This document shows, one piece after another, positions 52,572 through 61,126 of a stretch of 64,000 bases of DNA. Within the stretch, counting starts at the first letter, position 1. Every line of letters begins with the position of its first letter. The notes under the pieces are model-generated. The model had not been told where the DNA came from. It saw nothing but the letters and a program-made list of their open reading frames with translations, and did not search any database. The DNA is taken from assembly GCA_045612845.1 (NCBI GenBank), contig JAZKZV010000017.1, positions 124,001-188,000 on the forward strand, written 5' to 3'. This DNA comes from Ornithomonoglobus_A sp045612845. Lineage in GTDB: Bacteria > Bacillota > Clostridia > UBA1381. The translations under genes and the position numbers were made by a program.

Positions 52572-53690
52572 TTAGTCTCCAAAACAGATTCCTATTGATT
52601 TTGCCATCTCAACAATTTCACAATTTGCATCTACCTGCTTATTTTCCTGTCCTATTACATCTTCAAGGGACACATAACTTATCTTATCGCCCTTTAATAC
52701 TACCATGCTTCCGAACTTACCCTCCATAGCAAGCTCCATTGCAGCATAACCATAACGTGATGAAAGCACTCTGTCGCGCGCAGAGGTTGTTCCGCCTCTT
52801 TGAATGTGTCCAAATGTAGTAGCTCTTGCCTCGTTGTTACATAGTTCTTCAAGCTGCTCCGCCAAAACAGATGCAATTCCGCCCAGTCTTATCGGGTCGG
52901 GACTGTCCTCACGGATTTTTAAAACAACAGCTTCACCATCTTTTGGCTTAGCACCCTCAGCACATGCAACTATCCAGAAATCCTTACCATTCTTCATATC
53001 TGCCTTTATTTTATCTGCAATTTTGTTTACATCATATGGAATTTCGGGAATAAGAATTACATCTGCCGCACCCGCAACACCGCCATGTAATGTTAGCCAG
53101 CCGGCACCTCTGCCCATGATTTCTGCAACAAGAATTCTGCCATGACTCTTTGCAGTTGTTCTTAGTCTGTCAAGTGATTCTGATACAACCTCAACTGCTG
53201 TATCAAAACCGAATGTATAATCTGTACAGTTTAAGTCGTTATCTATTGTCTTAGGTATACCAATAACATTTACACCCAATCTTGCAAAATCGCGTCCGCT
53301 TGTAAGTGTACCATCACCGCCAAGAATGAACAGAGCATCAATTCCTGCTCCTTTTAAATTTTCTACTGCAACATTTGAAACATCTTCGTATATAATTTTA
53401 CCATCTTCTTTTACAACGTTTCCATCTACATCACGTACCGGATATTTAAACAAATTATCCTTATTTGAACTCTTTAGTATTGTACCGCCCTCGCCTATAA
53501 TTTCGTCAACAGCATCTATTGTCAAATTTATAAAGTCTTTGTGATACAATCCATGATAGCCTTTTTTTATTCCAACAACTTCAAGTCCGTATTTAGAAAT
53601 TGCTGTTTTTACTATCGCTCTTATTACCGCATTAAGACCGGGGCAATCGCCGCCCCCTGTAAGTATTGCTATCTTTTTTATTTTACCCAT
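52572..53690 (-). CDS. pfkA: 6-phosphofructokinase, group III (mixed-substrate) type
   Basis: This enzyme phosphorylates fructose-6-phosphate in glycolysis. The 372 residues contain TGGGDCPGLNAVIRA at the start, ILGGDGTLTSG at about 103 and GIPKTIDNDL at about 125. Gly at the GGDGT position indicates ATP use, while Lys in PKTIDND (ATP enzymes of group I have Gly) is the PPi-type residue. This Gly/Lys combination defines group III enzymes. MGRGAGW and FGHIQRGGTTSARDR are the other conserved motifs. Pyruvate kinase is not adjacent. Confidence 0.93.
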   Translation of the reverse strand: MGKIKKIAILTGGGDCPGLNAVIRAIVKTAISKYGLEVVGIKKGYHGLYHKDFINLTIDAVDEIIGEGGTILKSSNKDNLFKYPVRDVDGNVVKEDGKIIYEDVSNVAVENLKGAGIDALFILGGDGTLTSGRDFARLGVNVIGIPKTIDNDLNCTDYTFGFDTAVEVVSESLDRLRTTAKSHGRILVAEIMGRGAGWLTLHGGVAGAADVILIPEIPYDVNKIADKIKADMKNGKDFWIVACAEGAKPKDGEAVVLKIREDSPDPIRLGGIASVLAEQLEELCNNEARATTFGHIQRGGTTSARDRVLSSRYGYAAMELAMEGKFGSMVVLKGDKISYVSLEDVIGQENKQVDANCEIVEMAKSIGICFGD

Positions 53691-53895
53691 AGTTAATCTC
53701 TTTCTCCTTCCTTAAAACACCATATTATAGACCGTAAAAATATTGTACAGAGATTATTTATACAATGTACTATAAAAATATAAAATCATTACAACCCGTA
53801 TAATTATAACACATATTTTAGGGTTGTCAAGGATTTTTGTCCTTTTTTCCGCGAATTTTGCTACATTTTCCGTTTTTTCTTGGATATTGCATAAA

Positions 53896-53930
53896 AAAAA
53901 GTCGTAAAAATCATTTTTTTACGACTTTTT
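53896..53930 (-). terminator. terminator of tcdA
   Basis: An AAAAAGTCGTAAAAA arm pairs with TTTTACGACTTTTT, and the minus strand runs into T residues. It begins 6 nt after the tcdA stop. The rest of the gap to pfkA (to 53690) is AT-rich, with only a weak TATAAT near 53733. Confidence 0.85.
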
Positions 53931-53935
53931 CACTA

Positions 53936-54634
53936 TTAAATCAGGTCTTTTATTACCTCACCTGCGCAAATCAGACCTGCAACAGATGGTACAAAGGCTA
54001 TACTGCCGGGTATTGCCTTTTGTGTCCCCTCTTTTACAACGCCCGTTTTTATTGGTTCTTCTTTTGAGTACACTACCTTTAATTTTTTTATTCCTCTATT
54101 CTTTAACTCGCGACGCATTGTACGCGCAAGCGGGCATACCGAGGTTTTATAAATATCTGTTACTTCAAAGCACGTAGCGTCCAGCTTGTTGCCTGCGCCC
54201 ATACAGCTTATTATCGGCACACCCGCTGCATCTGCGCGCATTATAAGTTCAAGTTTGGAGCTGACTGTATCGATTGCATCTATAATATACGAATATTTCG
54301 ATAAATCGTACTCATCTGCATTATCACTTGTATAGAAACAGGTATATGCGTTAATTTCAATTTGAGGATTGATATTTTCTGCTCTTGTTCTCATTACATC
54401 AACCTTATATTGGCCCACTGTATTATGCAAAGCTATAATTTGTCGGTTTATGTTTGTAGAGCTTATAGTATCATTATCAAATATATCAAGCTTTCCCACA
54501 CCACTCCTCACAAGTGCTTCGATAGCATATCCGCCCACTCCACCGACACCAAATACTGCTACATGGGCATTTTTCAGCTTTTCCATTCCGCTATCACCTA
54601 AAAGCATTTGTGTTCTTGCAAATATATCACTCAA
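53936..54634 (-). CDS. tcdA: tRNA threonylcarbamoyladenosine dehydratase
   Basis: TcdA (CsdL/YgdL) is an E1-like enzyme that cyclises t6A37 of tRNA to ct6A with ATP. The 232 residues carry the adenylate-binding motif VFGVGGVGGYAIEALVRSG at about 30-48, DIFDNDTISSTNINRQ with the conserved Asp and Arg, and DAIDTVSSKLELI. The CxxC zinc pairs of ThiF/MoeB are absent, which supports TcdA. The substrate is provided by TsaC, encoded at 39.5 kb. Confidence 0.93.
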   Translation of the reverse strand: MSDIFARTQMLLGDSGMEKLKNAHVAVFGVGGVGGYAIEALVRSGVGKLDIFDNDTISSTNINRQIIALHNTVGQYKVDVMRTRAENINPQIEINAYTCFYTSDNADEYDLSKYSYIIDAIDTVSSKLELIMRADAAGVPIISCMGAGNKLDATCFEVTDIYKTSVCPLARTMRRELKNRGIKKLKVVYSKEEPIKTGVVKEGTQKAIPGSIAFVPSVAGLICAGEVIKDLI

Positions 54635-54655
54635 TTTTGTACACCTCTTATAAAC

Positions 54656-54688
54656 AAACGGTTATCGCATCAATACCGATAACCGTTT
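54656..54688 (-). terminator. terminator of the microcompartment operon
   Basis: AAACGGTTATCG pairs with CGATAACCGTTT over 9 nt. The minus strand continues GTTTGTTTATAA. It lies after the DeoR gene. Confidence 0.75.
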
Positions 54689-54695
54689 TAATATT

Positions 54696-55457
54696 TTACA
54701 CATTTATTATGTTAATGTCATGTTTTTTCATGACATCTGACCATTCATCGGATAACTCTGCGTCTGTTATCATAAATTTAATCTTAGAAAAATCAGTAAC
54801 TTTTGCAAAGCCTGTTTTTGTAAATTTTGAGTGGTCGCACATAAACACAGGGCATGTACTGTTCTCTATCATAGCTCTTTTTATTTCTGCCTCAGCCTCA
54901 GATGAGTCTACAATTCCGCTACCCATTGTTATTCCTCGACAAGAGAAAAATGCCTTATCTACAAAGTAATTTTCGCGAATTGTTCTCTCTCCTGAGCGAC
55001 CTGTATATGACATGTTTTTGCGGTTAAGCAATCCGCCTGTACATATAACCTGTATGTTTTCACACTCCAAAAGCTCGTTAACAACCTTTTGTGCATTGGT
55101 TATTACTGTCAGCCTTTCTTTATCCTTTAAATGACGCGATAAATGCCACGAGGTTGTTGATGAGTCAAGGAATATTATCTCACCATTTTTTATCAAAGAC
55201 GCAGCACTCTTTGCTATACGCATCTTTTCTTCGTAGTTTATATATCCTCTCTCTGCAATTACGGGGTCTATATCATTTCCGGCAAGTGTTGCTCCGCCAT
55301 ACGAACGTTCCAAAATACCTTGTTGCTCGAGCTTTAACAAATCCCCTCGTATTGTTTCGGTAGTTACATCAAAGAGCTTTGCCAACTCTACAACCTGTAC
55401 ACTGCCTTGTTCATTTATTATATGTTCAATTTTATTTCTACGTTCAACTGCAAGCAT
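54696..55457 (-). CDS. DeoR-family transcriptional regulator of the microcompartment operon
   Basis: This is a 253-residue regulator with an N-terminal DeoR winged helix (about 18-52, VQVVELAKLFDVTTETIRGDLLKLEQQG) and the DeoRC sugar-phosphate sensor domain (about 75-232, with IFLDSSTTSWHL and VVNELLECENIQVICTGG). It is the last gene of the operon, 24 nt after the PduT-like gene. The ligand is likely a sugar phosphate such as fuculose-1-phosphate (inference from family and context). Confidence 0.9.
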   Translation of the reverse strand: MLAVERRNKIEHIINEQGSVQVVELAKLFDVTTETIRGDLLKLEQQGILERSYGGATLAGNDIDPVIAERGYINYEEKMRIAKSAASLIKNGEIIFLDSSTTSWHLSRHLKDKERLTVITNAQKVVNELLECENIQVICTGGLLNRKNMSYTGRSGERTIRENYFVDKAFFSCRGITMGSGIVDSSEAEAEIKRAMIENSTCPVFMCDHSKFTKTGFAKVTDFSKIKFMITDAELSDEWSDVMKKHDINIINV

Positions 55458-55481
55458 CTTTACCTCCTAAAAAGGGCCGGA

Positions 55482-56027
55482 TTATATAATCGCTTCCCAT
55501 AATTCAGGGTGCGGATTTGCTATTACTTCTGTGTTAATTAAAACACCTTCTTCTGCAGCTATCCTTGCACCTGCTTCAACTCCGGCTTTTACATCCGCTA
55601 TGTCGCCTGTCATGGTAACAAAGCATTTACCGGCCAATCCACGTGCAACTCTCACTTCTACAAGCTCTATATCGCCTGCTTTTACCGCCGCATCTGCCGC
55701 TAAAATTGCGCTTGCCGCAGTAAATGTTTCTACAATTCCTAATGCACGCTTATTCTTCACATCAGCAGTTCCGCAAACCGCCTCGTAAACATTCTCACCA
55801 AGATTACCTATGATGAATTTATCTATCAATGCATCTTCGCTGATAAGCTCTGCTCTTTGAACAGCTGCCTGAATGGCAGAAAGCTCGCCTCCGACTATGG
55901 TAACAAATTTACCCGGACATACGGAACCTGAGCTTATAAGTGTTACGCCTGCACTCTTGAGCATCTCATCAGTAACAACAATGCCCTTGGATACATTTTT
56001 TAATTCAACCAAACCAATGGATTTCAT
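55482..56027 (-). CDS. pduT: trimeric microcompartment shell protein, PduT-like
   Basis: This tandem BMC-domain protein (two domains, about 1-85 and 93-181) forms a pseudohexameric trimer. Cys37 in SGSVCPGKF matches the pore cysteine that holds a [4Fe-4S] cluster in PduT. It probably moves electrons across the shell with the neighbouring PduS-like protein (27 nt upstream). The second domain starts RALGIVETFTAASAILAAD. Confidence 0.92.
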   Translation of the reverse strand: MKSIGLVELKNVSKGIVVTDEMLKSAGVTLISSGSVCPGKFVTIVGGELSAIQAAVQRAELISEDALIDKFIIGNLGENVYEAVCGTADVKNKRALGIVETFTAASAILAADAAVKAGDIELVEVRVARGLAGKCFVTMTGDIADVKAGVEAGARIAAEEGVLINTEVIANPHPELWEAII

Positions 56028-56053
56028 TGTATTATTCCATACCTTTCCGCGAT

Positions 56054-57385
56054 TTATTTGTCTATTATGATAAATCTTTCGTTTATCTCTCTGACAGTGC
56101 CATCAATACTCGAATGTATTGTTGTTCCCAATGCATCTGTACTCGTTGCGGCAATCTGTTGTCCTTTTACTACCTTGTCTCCAACCTTGACAAGTGCATC
56201 TGCTCTCTTACCAACGTGTTGTGAAAGCTCTATATAAACCGTTTTTGGATTAAATTCAATATATTTTCTCTCTACGCTTGGCTTAACATATTTTCTTATA
56301 CCAAGTCTGTCTATAAGAGTCTTTGACGAAACAAGTCTTGAGGTTCTCATTTCGTGCACCTTTTCGGGTGTTATGTTATTCTCACGTTTAAGACCATGTT
56401 TACCAAGTGAGCCTTTTATTGTGGTAGCAATTTTTTGCGGGTCGAGCATTTGCTGACATGCAATAACTGTGCATATACCACAACCACAACAAAGTGAATT
56501 CTGTAAGAAAGCTTCCGTATTACTAACCTCGCTATGAGATGCTGCTCTTACAGTTTTATGTACTTCGAGATTATATCCTAAAAGGTGTCTCGGGCAAAGG
56601 TCTGTACACATAGTACAGTTACAACAAGCTGCCGAAGCACGTTTTAATGTTATGGATATATTCTGTTTTTTACGTTGTATAACAGAATGTGTTTTGGGGA
56701 ATATCAAAAGCCCCTTAGTTGTTTTTGTAACTGTGTCATTTTCCAAATCGACTATCTTGCCCATCATAGGACCGCCGTTTATGACTTCTTTATCCGTTAA
56801 ATCGTCAATTCCGCACTCCGATAAAAGCTCCTTAATCTTCATACCGATTGGTGCTTTTATGGTAATGTCCTCTTTTGTATCTCCACCGATTGTTATATAC
56901 TTTTGGGTAACGGATTCACCATTTATGGCCTTATGTACATTATACAGAGTCTCGAGGTTAATAACCATAACTCCGACTGCAAGAGGAATTGCACCCTCAG
57001 GTACAATTTTACCTGTTGTTTCGTATGTTAGTACAACCTCATCGCCTGCAGGATATATATCGGGAATTTCTTTTACCGATATATTTGTACCATTCAAAGA
57101 CGCTAAGATATCTTTATCGAGTAGCGGCATATTCTTACCCTTTATGCCTATTATTACCCGCTTAGCATCTAATGTGGCCGAAATAATTTTAAGTACATCA
57201 ATAACGTTGCCAAGATGCTTCTCCAAAATATGATGGTCTACCATCATAAGAGGTTCGCACTCGGCAGCGTTTACGATTACATCTTCTACTTGTAAAGAAA
57301 GCTTTTTATGCGTCGGGAAACCCGCACCGCCCGCACCAACAATACCGGCATTATATATTAAATCCTGCAATTTCTCTATTGTCAT
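56054..57385 (-). CDS. pduS: PduS-like RnfC-family flavo-iron-sulfur protein
   Basis: This 443-residue electron-transfer protein has the SLBB/RnfC NADH-binding region (AGIVGAGGAGFPTHKKL at about 13-29), two 4Fe-4S motifs (CCNCTMCTDLC at about 255-265 and LCCGCGICTVIAC at about 298-310) and a C-terminal lipoyl-like domain. In Pdu systems PduS reduces cobalamin. Here no B12-dependent dehydratase is seen, so with PduT it more likely exports electrons or activates a radical enzyme (inference). Confidence 0.92.
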   Translation of the reverse strand: MTIEKLQDLIYNAGIVGAGGAGFPTHKKLSLQVEDVIVNAAECEPLMMVDHHILEKHLGNVIDVLKIISATLDAKRVIIGIKGKNMPLLDKDILASLNGTNISVKEIPDIYPAGDEVVLTYETTGKIVPEGAIPLAVGVMVINLETLYNVHKAINGESVTQKYITIGGDTKEDITIKAPIGMKIKELLSECGIDDLTDKEVINGGPMMGKIVDLENDTVTKTTKGLLIFPKTHSVIQRKKQNISITLKRASAACCNCTMCTDLCPRHLLGYNLEVHKTVRAASHSEVSNTEAFLQNSLCCGCGICTVIACQQMLDPQKIATTIKGSLGKHGLKRENNITPEKVHEMRTSRLVSSKTLIDRLGIRKYVKPSVERKYIEFNPKTVYIELSQHVGKRADALVKVGDKVVKGQQIAATSTDALGTTIHSSIDGTVREINERFIIIDK

Positions 57386-57413
57386 TGCTCTCTCCCTTTT
57401 TTATGCCAAATAT

Positions 57414-57674
57414 TCAGCACTGCTTTTTATCTAAAATTCCGACAATAACAGCGTCAACAGGAGCTTCGTTCTCGCCAAGAGCAACTCTCGCACTGCTGCC
57501 TGTTGTGATAATAACGTCCTCGCCCATACCGGCACCTACTCCGTCTACTGCTGTTAAATATTTGTCTATCAATTTTCCATTTTCGATACATTGTACAAGC
57601 ATAAACTTATAGCCTACAAGACTTGGAAGTTTATGTGTTGATACAACACTACCGTAAACTCTTCCTATAATCAT
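57414..57674 (-). CDS. pentameric microcompartment vertex protein (EutN/CcmL type)
   Basis: This 86-residue BMC-P protein closes the vertices of the icosahedral shell. MIIGRVYGSVVSTHKLPSLVGYKFML and VDGVGAGMGEDVIITTGSSAR are the typical family stretches. It is the only vertex protein in the operon. It lies between PduL and PduS genes. Confidence 0.94.
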   Translation of the reverse strand: MIIGRVYGSVVSTHKLPSLVGYKFMLVQCIENGKLIDKYLTAVDGVGAGMGEDVIITTGSSARVALGENEAPVDAVIVGILDKKQC

Positions 57675-57715
57675 ATATAATCACCTTTTTATAAGATGTT
57701 CGTTTCAAAATCAAC

Positions 57716-58351
57716 TTAGTCTTCTATAATTTTAACCCTGTCGCCTGTTTTTATTGCACAAGCGTTTGCGTCATCGGTATCAATGTGCATTTCGGTATTA
57801 AAATCTTCTCTAACTCTGACCTGTACGTTATAAAACTTGGTCGGTTTTGAATTTTGAATTTCTACATCAACAACATCATTATCCTTGATACCGTACTTCT
57901 GAGCATCCTGTGGTGTCATATGTATATGTCTGTTTGCTATTATGCAACATTCATTTACAAACACACTTCCCTTTGGTCCTACAAGAGCCATAGGTGCTGC
58001 ACCTTTTAACTCTCCCGAAGGTCTTACGGGTGGGCTCACCTTTAATTTAAAAGTATCTGTTCTTGAAACCTCTACCTGAGATTCTTTTCTTACGGGACCT
58101 AAAACTCTTACACCCTCGATACTTCTTAATGAGGGGCTTACAAGTGTTACACACTCCTCAGCTGCGTATTGGTCGCCCATAAGCATTTTTTTAGGAGTAA
58201 GCTCGTATCCCTCGCCAAACAAAGTCTCTAAATCCTTTTGTGAGAGATGTACGTGTCTTGCACTTACACCAACTTTTATACCCTCGTTAGCTTCCTGCTG
58301 CTTTAAAATATCAACAACTGCACGGGTAATCATATCTTGTATATTACTCAT
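57716..58351 (-). CDS. pduL: phosphate propanoyltransferase PduL
   Basis: PduL converts propionyl-CoA and phosphate to propionyl-phosphate and recycles CoA in the compartment. The 211 residues have two zinc sites: SARHVHLSQKDL at about 28-39 and NRHIHMTPQDA at about 138-148. The first about 18 residues, NIQDMITRAVVDILKQQ, form an amphipathic helix typical of encapsulation peptides. It is separated from the upstream shell gene by a 122-bp gap that contains a GC-rich hairpin. Confidence 0.95.
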   Translation of the reverse strand: MSNIQDMITRAVVDILKQQEANEGIKVGVSARHVHLSQKDLETLFGEGYELTPKKMLMGDQYAAEECVTLVSPSLRSIEGVRVLGPVRKESQVEVSRTDTFKLKVSPPVRPSGELKGAAPMALVGPKGSVFVNECCIIANRHIHMTPQDAQKYGIKDNDVVDVEIQNSKPTKFYNVQVRVREDFNTEMHIDTDDANACAIKTGDRVKIIED

Positions 58352-58415
58352 TCTTTAACTCCTTTCACAGAGTTTTTTGCTAAACTAAAATTACTTAAAC
58401 TGTGTAATGATGATA

Positions 58416-58456
58416 CCGCGCCGAAAATACCATTTAAGACGATACCCCCGGCGCGG
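58416..58456 (-). other. GC-rich intercistronic hairpin between a shell gene and pduL
   Basis: CCGCGCCG (58416-58423) and CGGCGCGG (58449-58456) are exact complements with a 25-nt loop. There is no T-run, so it is more likely an mRNA-stabilising or processing site that separates shell from enzyme expression. Confidence 0.5.
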
Positions 58457-58473
58457 ATAATGTTTTTACCTGA

Positions 58474-58749
58474 TTAGATTTGTGGTAAAATCTTTTCTAC
58501 ATCACCATGTGGACGTGGAATTACGTGAACTGATACTAATTCACCTAATCTTGCGCCTGCTGCTGAACCTGCATCTGTTGCTGCCTGAACTGCACCAACA
58601 TCGCCTCTTACCATAACTGTTACAAGACCTGAACCGATTCTTTCTGTTCCGATAAGTGTAACGTTTGCTGCCTTAACCATTGCATCTGCAGCCTCTACTG
58701 CTGCAACAAGACCTCTTGTTTCTACCATTCCTAATGCTTCTACTGCCAT
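58474..58749 (-). CDS. hexameric microcompartment shell protein, PduA-like
   Basis: This is a 91-residue single BMC-domain protein (MAVEALGMVETRGLVAAVEAADAM) with the pore loop RIGSG and the typical ending VIPRPHGDVEKILPQI. It is a close paralogue of the 89-residue protein at 59269-59538. It probably forms a major facet tile with a small polar pore that passes propanediol-like solutes. GGAGG precedes the ATG. Confidence 0.95.
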   Translation of the reverse strand: MAVEALGMVETRGLVAAVEAADAMVKAANVTLIGTERIGSGLVTVMVRGDVGAVQAATDAGSAAGARLGELVSVHVIPRPHGDVEKILPQI

Positions 58750-58816
58750 TTTTTTATCCTCCTTAAAATTATTGACTTATAAATTTTTTATATATAACGC
58801 TTTCGCGCTACTGACA

Positions 58817-59251
58817 TTATTTCTTTGCAGTACCGGTTTTCTTTGCTGTACTGCTCTTTGTTTTTGTTGCCGACGCTGTCTTTTTATTAGATGTTGCCGG
58901 CTTTTTCTTTTCAGGTGCTCCTACAGCACCTACGTGCGTACCTGCAATTTCTGCGGTAGCTTTAACCTCTTCTTCCTCAATGTGAAGAAATTTAAATATC
59001 TCACGGTGTGGTCTTGCAATTACCTGGAATGCTTTTAAGCAGTCATTTTCTCTTGCAAATGCAACTCCCGCATCTACTGATGCCTTAACTGCTGAAACAG
59101 AACCTTTAACAACTATTGTTACAAGTCTTCCTCCAAGCTTTCGCTCCATTGCAATAAACTCAACGTCTGCAACCTTTACCATTTCATCAAGCATATTGAT
59201 TGCATTTCCCAGAGCACTGACCTCAACCAATCCCAACGAAAATTCAGCCAT
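58817..59251 (-). CDS. hexameric microcompartment shell protein with lysine-rich tail
   Basis: This 144-residue protein has a BMC domain (about 1-90, pore loop MERKLGGR), an acidic linker (IEEEEVKATAEIAG) and a C-terminal tail (about 113-144) composed mainly of Lys, Ala, Thr and Ser, with about one third Lys. The tail resembles the C-terminus of histone H1 or HU-like proteins. Extended shell proteins are known, but this composition is unusual. The tail could recruit acidic cargo, bind nucleic acid or tether the compartment to the nucleoid (speculation). Confidence 0.92.
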   Translation of the reverse strand: MAEFSLGLVEVSALGNAINMLDEMVKVADVEFIAMERKLGGRLVTIVVKGSVSAVKASVDAGVAFARENDCLKAFQVIARPHREIFKFLHIEEEEVKATAEIAGTHVGAVGAPEKKKPATSNKKTASATKTKSSTAKKTGTAKK

Positions 59252-59268
59252 TTATGTACCTCCTTTAA

Positions 59269-59538
59269 TTATATTTCGGGAAGTATTTTTGCTACTTCTT
59301 CGTGCGGTCTTGGTATGATGTGTGATGCGTATAGCTCGCCATGTGTCTTTGCAGCCTCGGCACCTGCCGCAACTGCCGCCTTAACAGCGTCTACATCGCC
59401 CTCAACTACTACATTGACCAAACCTGAGCCTATCTTTTCTGTACCTATAACAACGACATTCGCTGCCTTTGTCATGGCATCGGAGGCTTCTATCGCACCC
59501 AAAAGACTTCTTGTTTCGATAAATCCCAGAGCTTTCAT
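59269..59538 (-). CDS. hexameric microcompartment shell protein, PduA-like
   Basis: This is an 89-residue single BMC domain with the canonical pore loop KIGSG and the ending HIIPRPHEEVAKILPEI. It is the second PduA-type tile in the operon, preceded by AGGAGG and 12 nt from the shell gene upstream. Confidence 0.95.
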   Translation of the reverse strand: MKALGFIETRSLLGAIEASDAMTKAANVVVIGTEKIGSGLVNVVVEGDVDAVKAAVAAGAEAAKTHGELYASHIIPRPHEEVAKILPEI

Positions 59539-59550
59539 AGTCTACCTCCT

Positions 59551-59892
59551 TTATGCACCATTTCTGACGTGTCCCACTCTGTCGCGGCCTACACTTGAAC
59601 GATTTGCCATTTTCTGAGCACAATCGGTAGGACCTGCAATTACGTGTGAACCTATCAGACCGGATATGCTGTTAGCAACTCTTGAACCTTCCTCAACTGC
59701 TGATTTTACAGCCGATACGCTTCCCTGTATTTTTACAGCCATAATAAGCGGAACTTCTGCTGTTTCAGCATTTGCGGGTTTGTTTGAGTCGATTGCTATA
59801 ACCTTAACATCCGCCGCCTTTGCACAGGCGTCTGCAACAGTTATTGCAGTAACAAATCCGTGCATTTCTATGATACCTATTGCATCATTCAT
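59551..59892 (-). CDS. hexameric microcompartment shell protein, divergent
   Basis: This 113-residue BMC-domain protein (MNDAIGIIEMHGFVTAITVADACAK) has an insertion at the pore loop (SNKPANAETAEVP in place of the KIGSG-type loop) and a basic C-terminal extension ending SSVGRDRVGHVRNGA. The altered pore suggests that it gates a larger solute or cofactor. It lies 6 nt after the alcohol dehydrogenase gene. Confidence 0.9.
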   Translation of the reverse strand: MNDAIGIIEMHGFVTAITVADACAKAADVKVIAIDSNKPANAETAEVPLIMAVKIQGSVSAVKSAVEEGSRVANSISGLIGSHVIAGPTDCAQKMANRSSVGRDRVGHVRNGA

Positions 59893-59898
59893 ACGTTA

Positions 59899-61113
59899 TC
59901 AACCCTTATTGATGTAGGCTATCTTTAAGCCCTTTTGAGCAACGTTTACTTCCATTGCTTCGTTTAACTCATCAAGACCATACTTGTGAGTAATAAGATC
60001 GGTAAGCGGTATTCCCATTTCGCAAGCTTGCTTAACAAATGAAATTGTATCAGGATATTCCAATGCTCCGTAAGTCCAAGAACCTACAACTGTAATTTCC
60101 TTCTGACAAATATCAAAGTGTGGGTTAATCGAACATTCTCCGTTATTTACGAAGAAGCCCATTTCGCAAAGGCCGCCACCTGTTCTCACGTACTTCCACA
60201 CCTCAGCAGCTGCTGCCGGTGCACCTGTACATTGGAATGCAAAGTCTGCACCCAAACCATATGTAATATCCTTAACATACTGTACCTTATCTTCAGTTGA
60301 TTTGAAATCTCTGAAGTTGATAGTATGTGAAGCACCAAACTTCTTTGCCATATCAAGTCTCATTGGTGTACCGTCAATAGCAACAATGTTTCTGTAACCT
60401 CTTGTTTTAAGTAAAGCACAAACCATAAGTCCTACAGGGCCCATACCTTGTATTACTATTGTTGCACCCATTGGCATAAGACCTGTATCTGTTGCACGTC
60501 TTACTGCGTGGATTGCAACTGCTGCAAGCTCAACAAGTATTCTCTGGTCAAGATTCATATCTGATACGTTAAAGAATGTAGTACCCTTTTCGATTAGCAT
60601 ATGACTTGCAAACCAACCCTGAAGGTGATTTGATTCCTTATCAGGAAGAAGTCCTTGTATTTTACCTGCTGCGCAAAGGTTTGGCATTTCAGGATGAAGC
60701 TTACACATTGGACACTCACCGCAAACTGCGATTGATGTAACAATCTTATCTCCAACCTTAACAGGATTTCCCTGTGTATCACACTTAACATTCTTACCCA
60801 ATGCAACTATTTCACCTGTACCCTCGTGTCCGAGAACTACCGGCATAAGTCCGAATGGGTCTGCTCTCCACTCATGAACATCTGTTCCGCAAATTCCGCA
60901 ACCCTCAACTTTTACAAGTATGTCGTCATCGCCAAGCTCCGGAATAGGGAATTCTTTAACTTCAATATTGTTGAGCGAAGTAAGTACTGCAGCTTTTGCA
61001 GTCTTTGGAACAGCTGTTGACTTTGAACATGTGCAAGTGCTCTTGGCATTGCCTGTCATTTCTTTTACAACCTGTTCAACTAATCTTGTGATTTCCTTTT
61101 CGTCAAAATTCAA
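59899..61113 (-). CDS. zinc-dependent alcohol dehydrogenase with N-terminal encapsulation peptide
   Basis: This is a 404-residue medium-chain dehydrogenase. The TTG start at 61113 follows AAGGAGGGG; the upstream in-frame TTG lies before that site. The first 20 residues (FDEKEITRLVEQVVKEMTG) form an amphipathic helix of the encapsulation type, followed by a Cys/Ser-rich linker. Zinc and catalytic residues are in CGICGTDVHEW and GHEGTGEIV, the structural zinc Cys in CGECPMCKLHPEMPNLC, and the Rossmann motif in GMGPVGLMVCALL. It probably reduces propionaldehyde or lactaldehyde and recycles NADH inside the shell. Confidence 0.92.
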   Translation of the reverse strand: MNFDEKEITRLVEQVVKEMTGNAKSTCTCSKSTAVPKTAKAAVLTSLNNIEVKEFPIPELGDDDILVKVEGCGICGTDVHEWRADPFGLMPVVLGHEGTGEIVALGKNVKCDTQGNPVKVGDKIVTSIAVCGECPMCKLHPEMPNLCAAGKIQGLLPDKESNHLQGWFASHMLIEKGTTFFNVSDMNLDQRILVELAAVAIHAVRRATDTGLMPMGATIVIQGMGPVGLMVCALLKTRGYRNIVAIDGTPMRLDMAKKFGASHTINFRDFKSTEDKVQYVKDITYGLGADFAFQCTGAPAAAAEVWKYVRTGGGLCEMGFFVNNGECSINPHFDICQKEITVVGSWTYGALEYPDTISFVKQACEMGIPLTDLITHKYGLDELNEAMEVNVAQKGLKIAYINKG

Positions 61114-61126
61114 CTCTATCCCCTCC

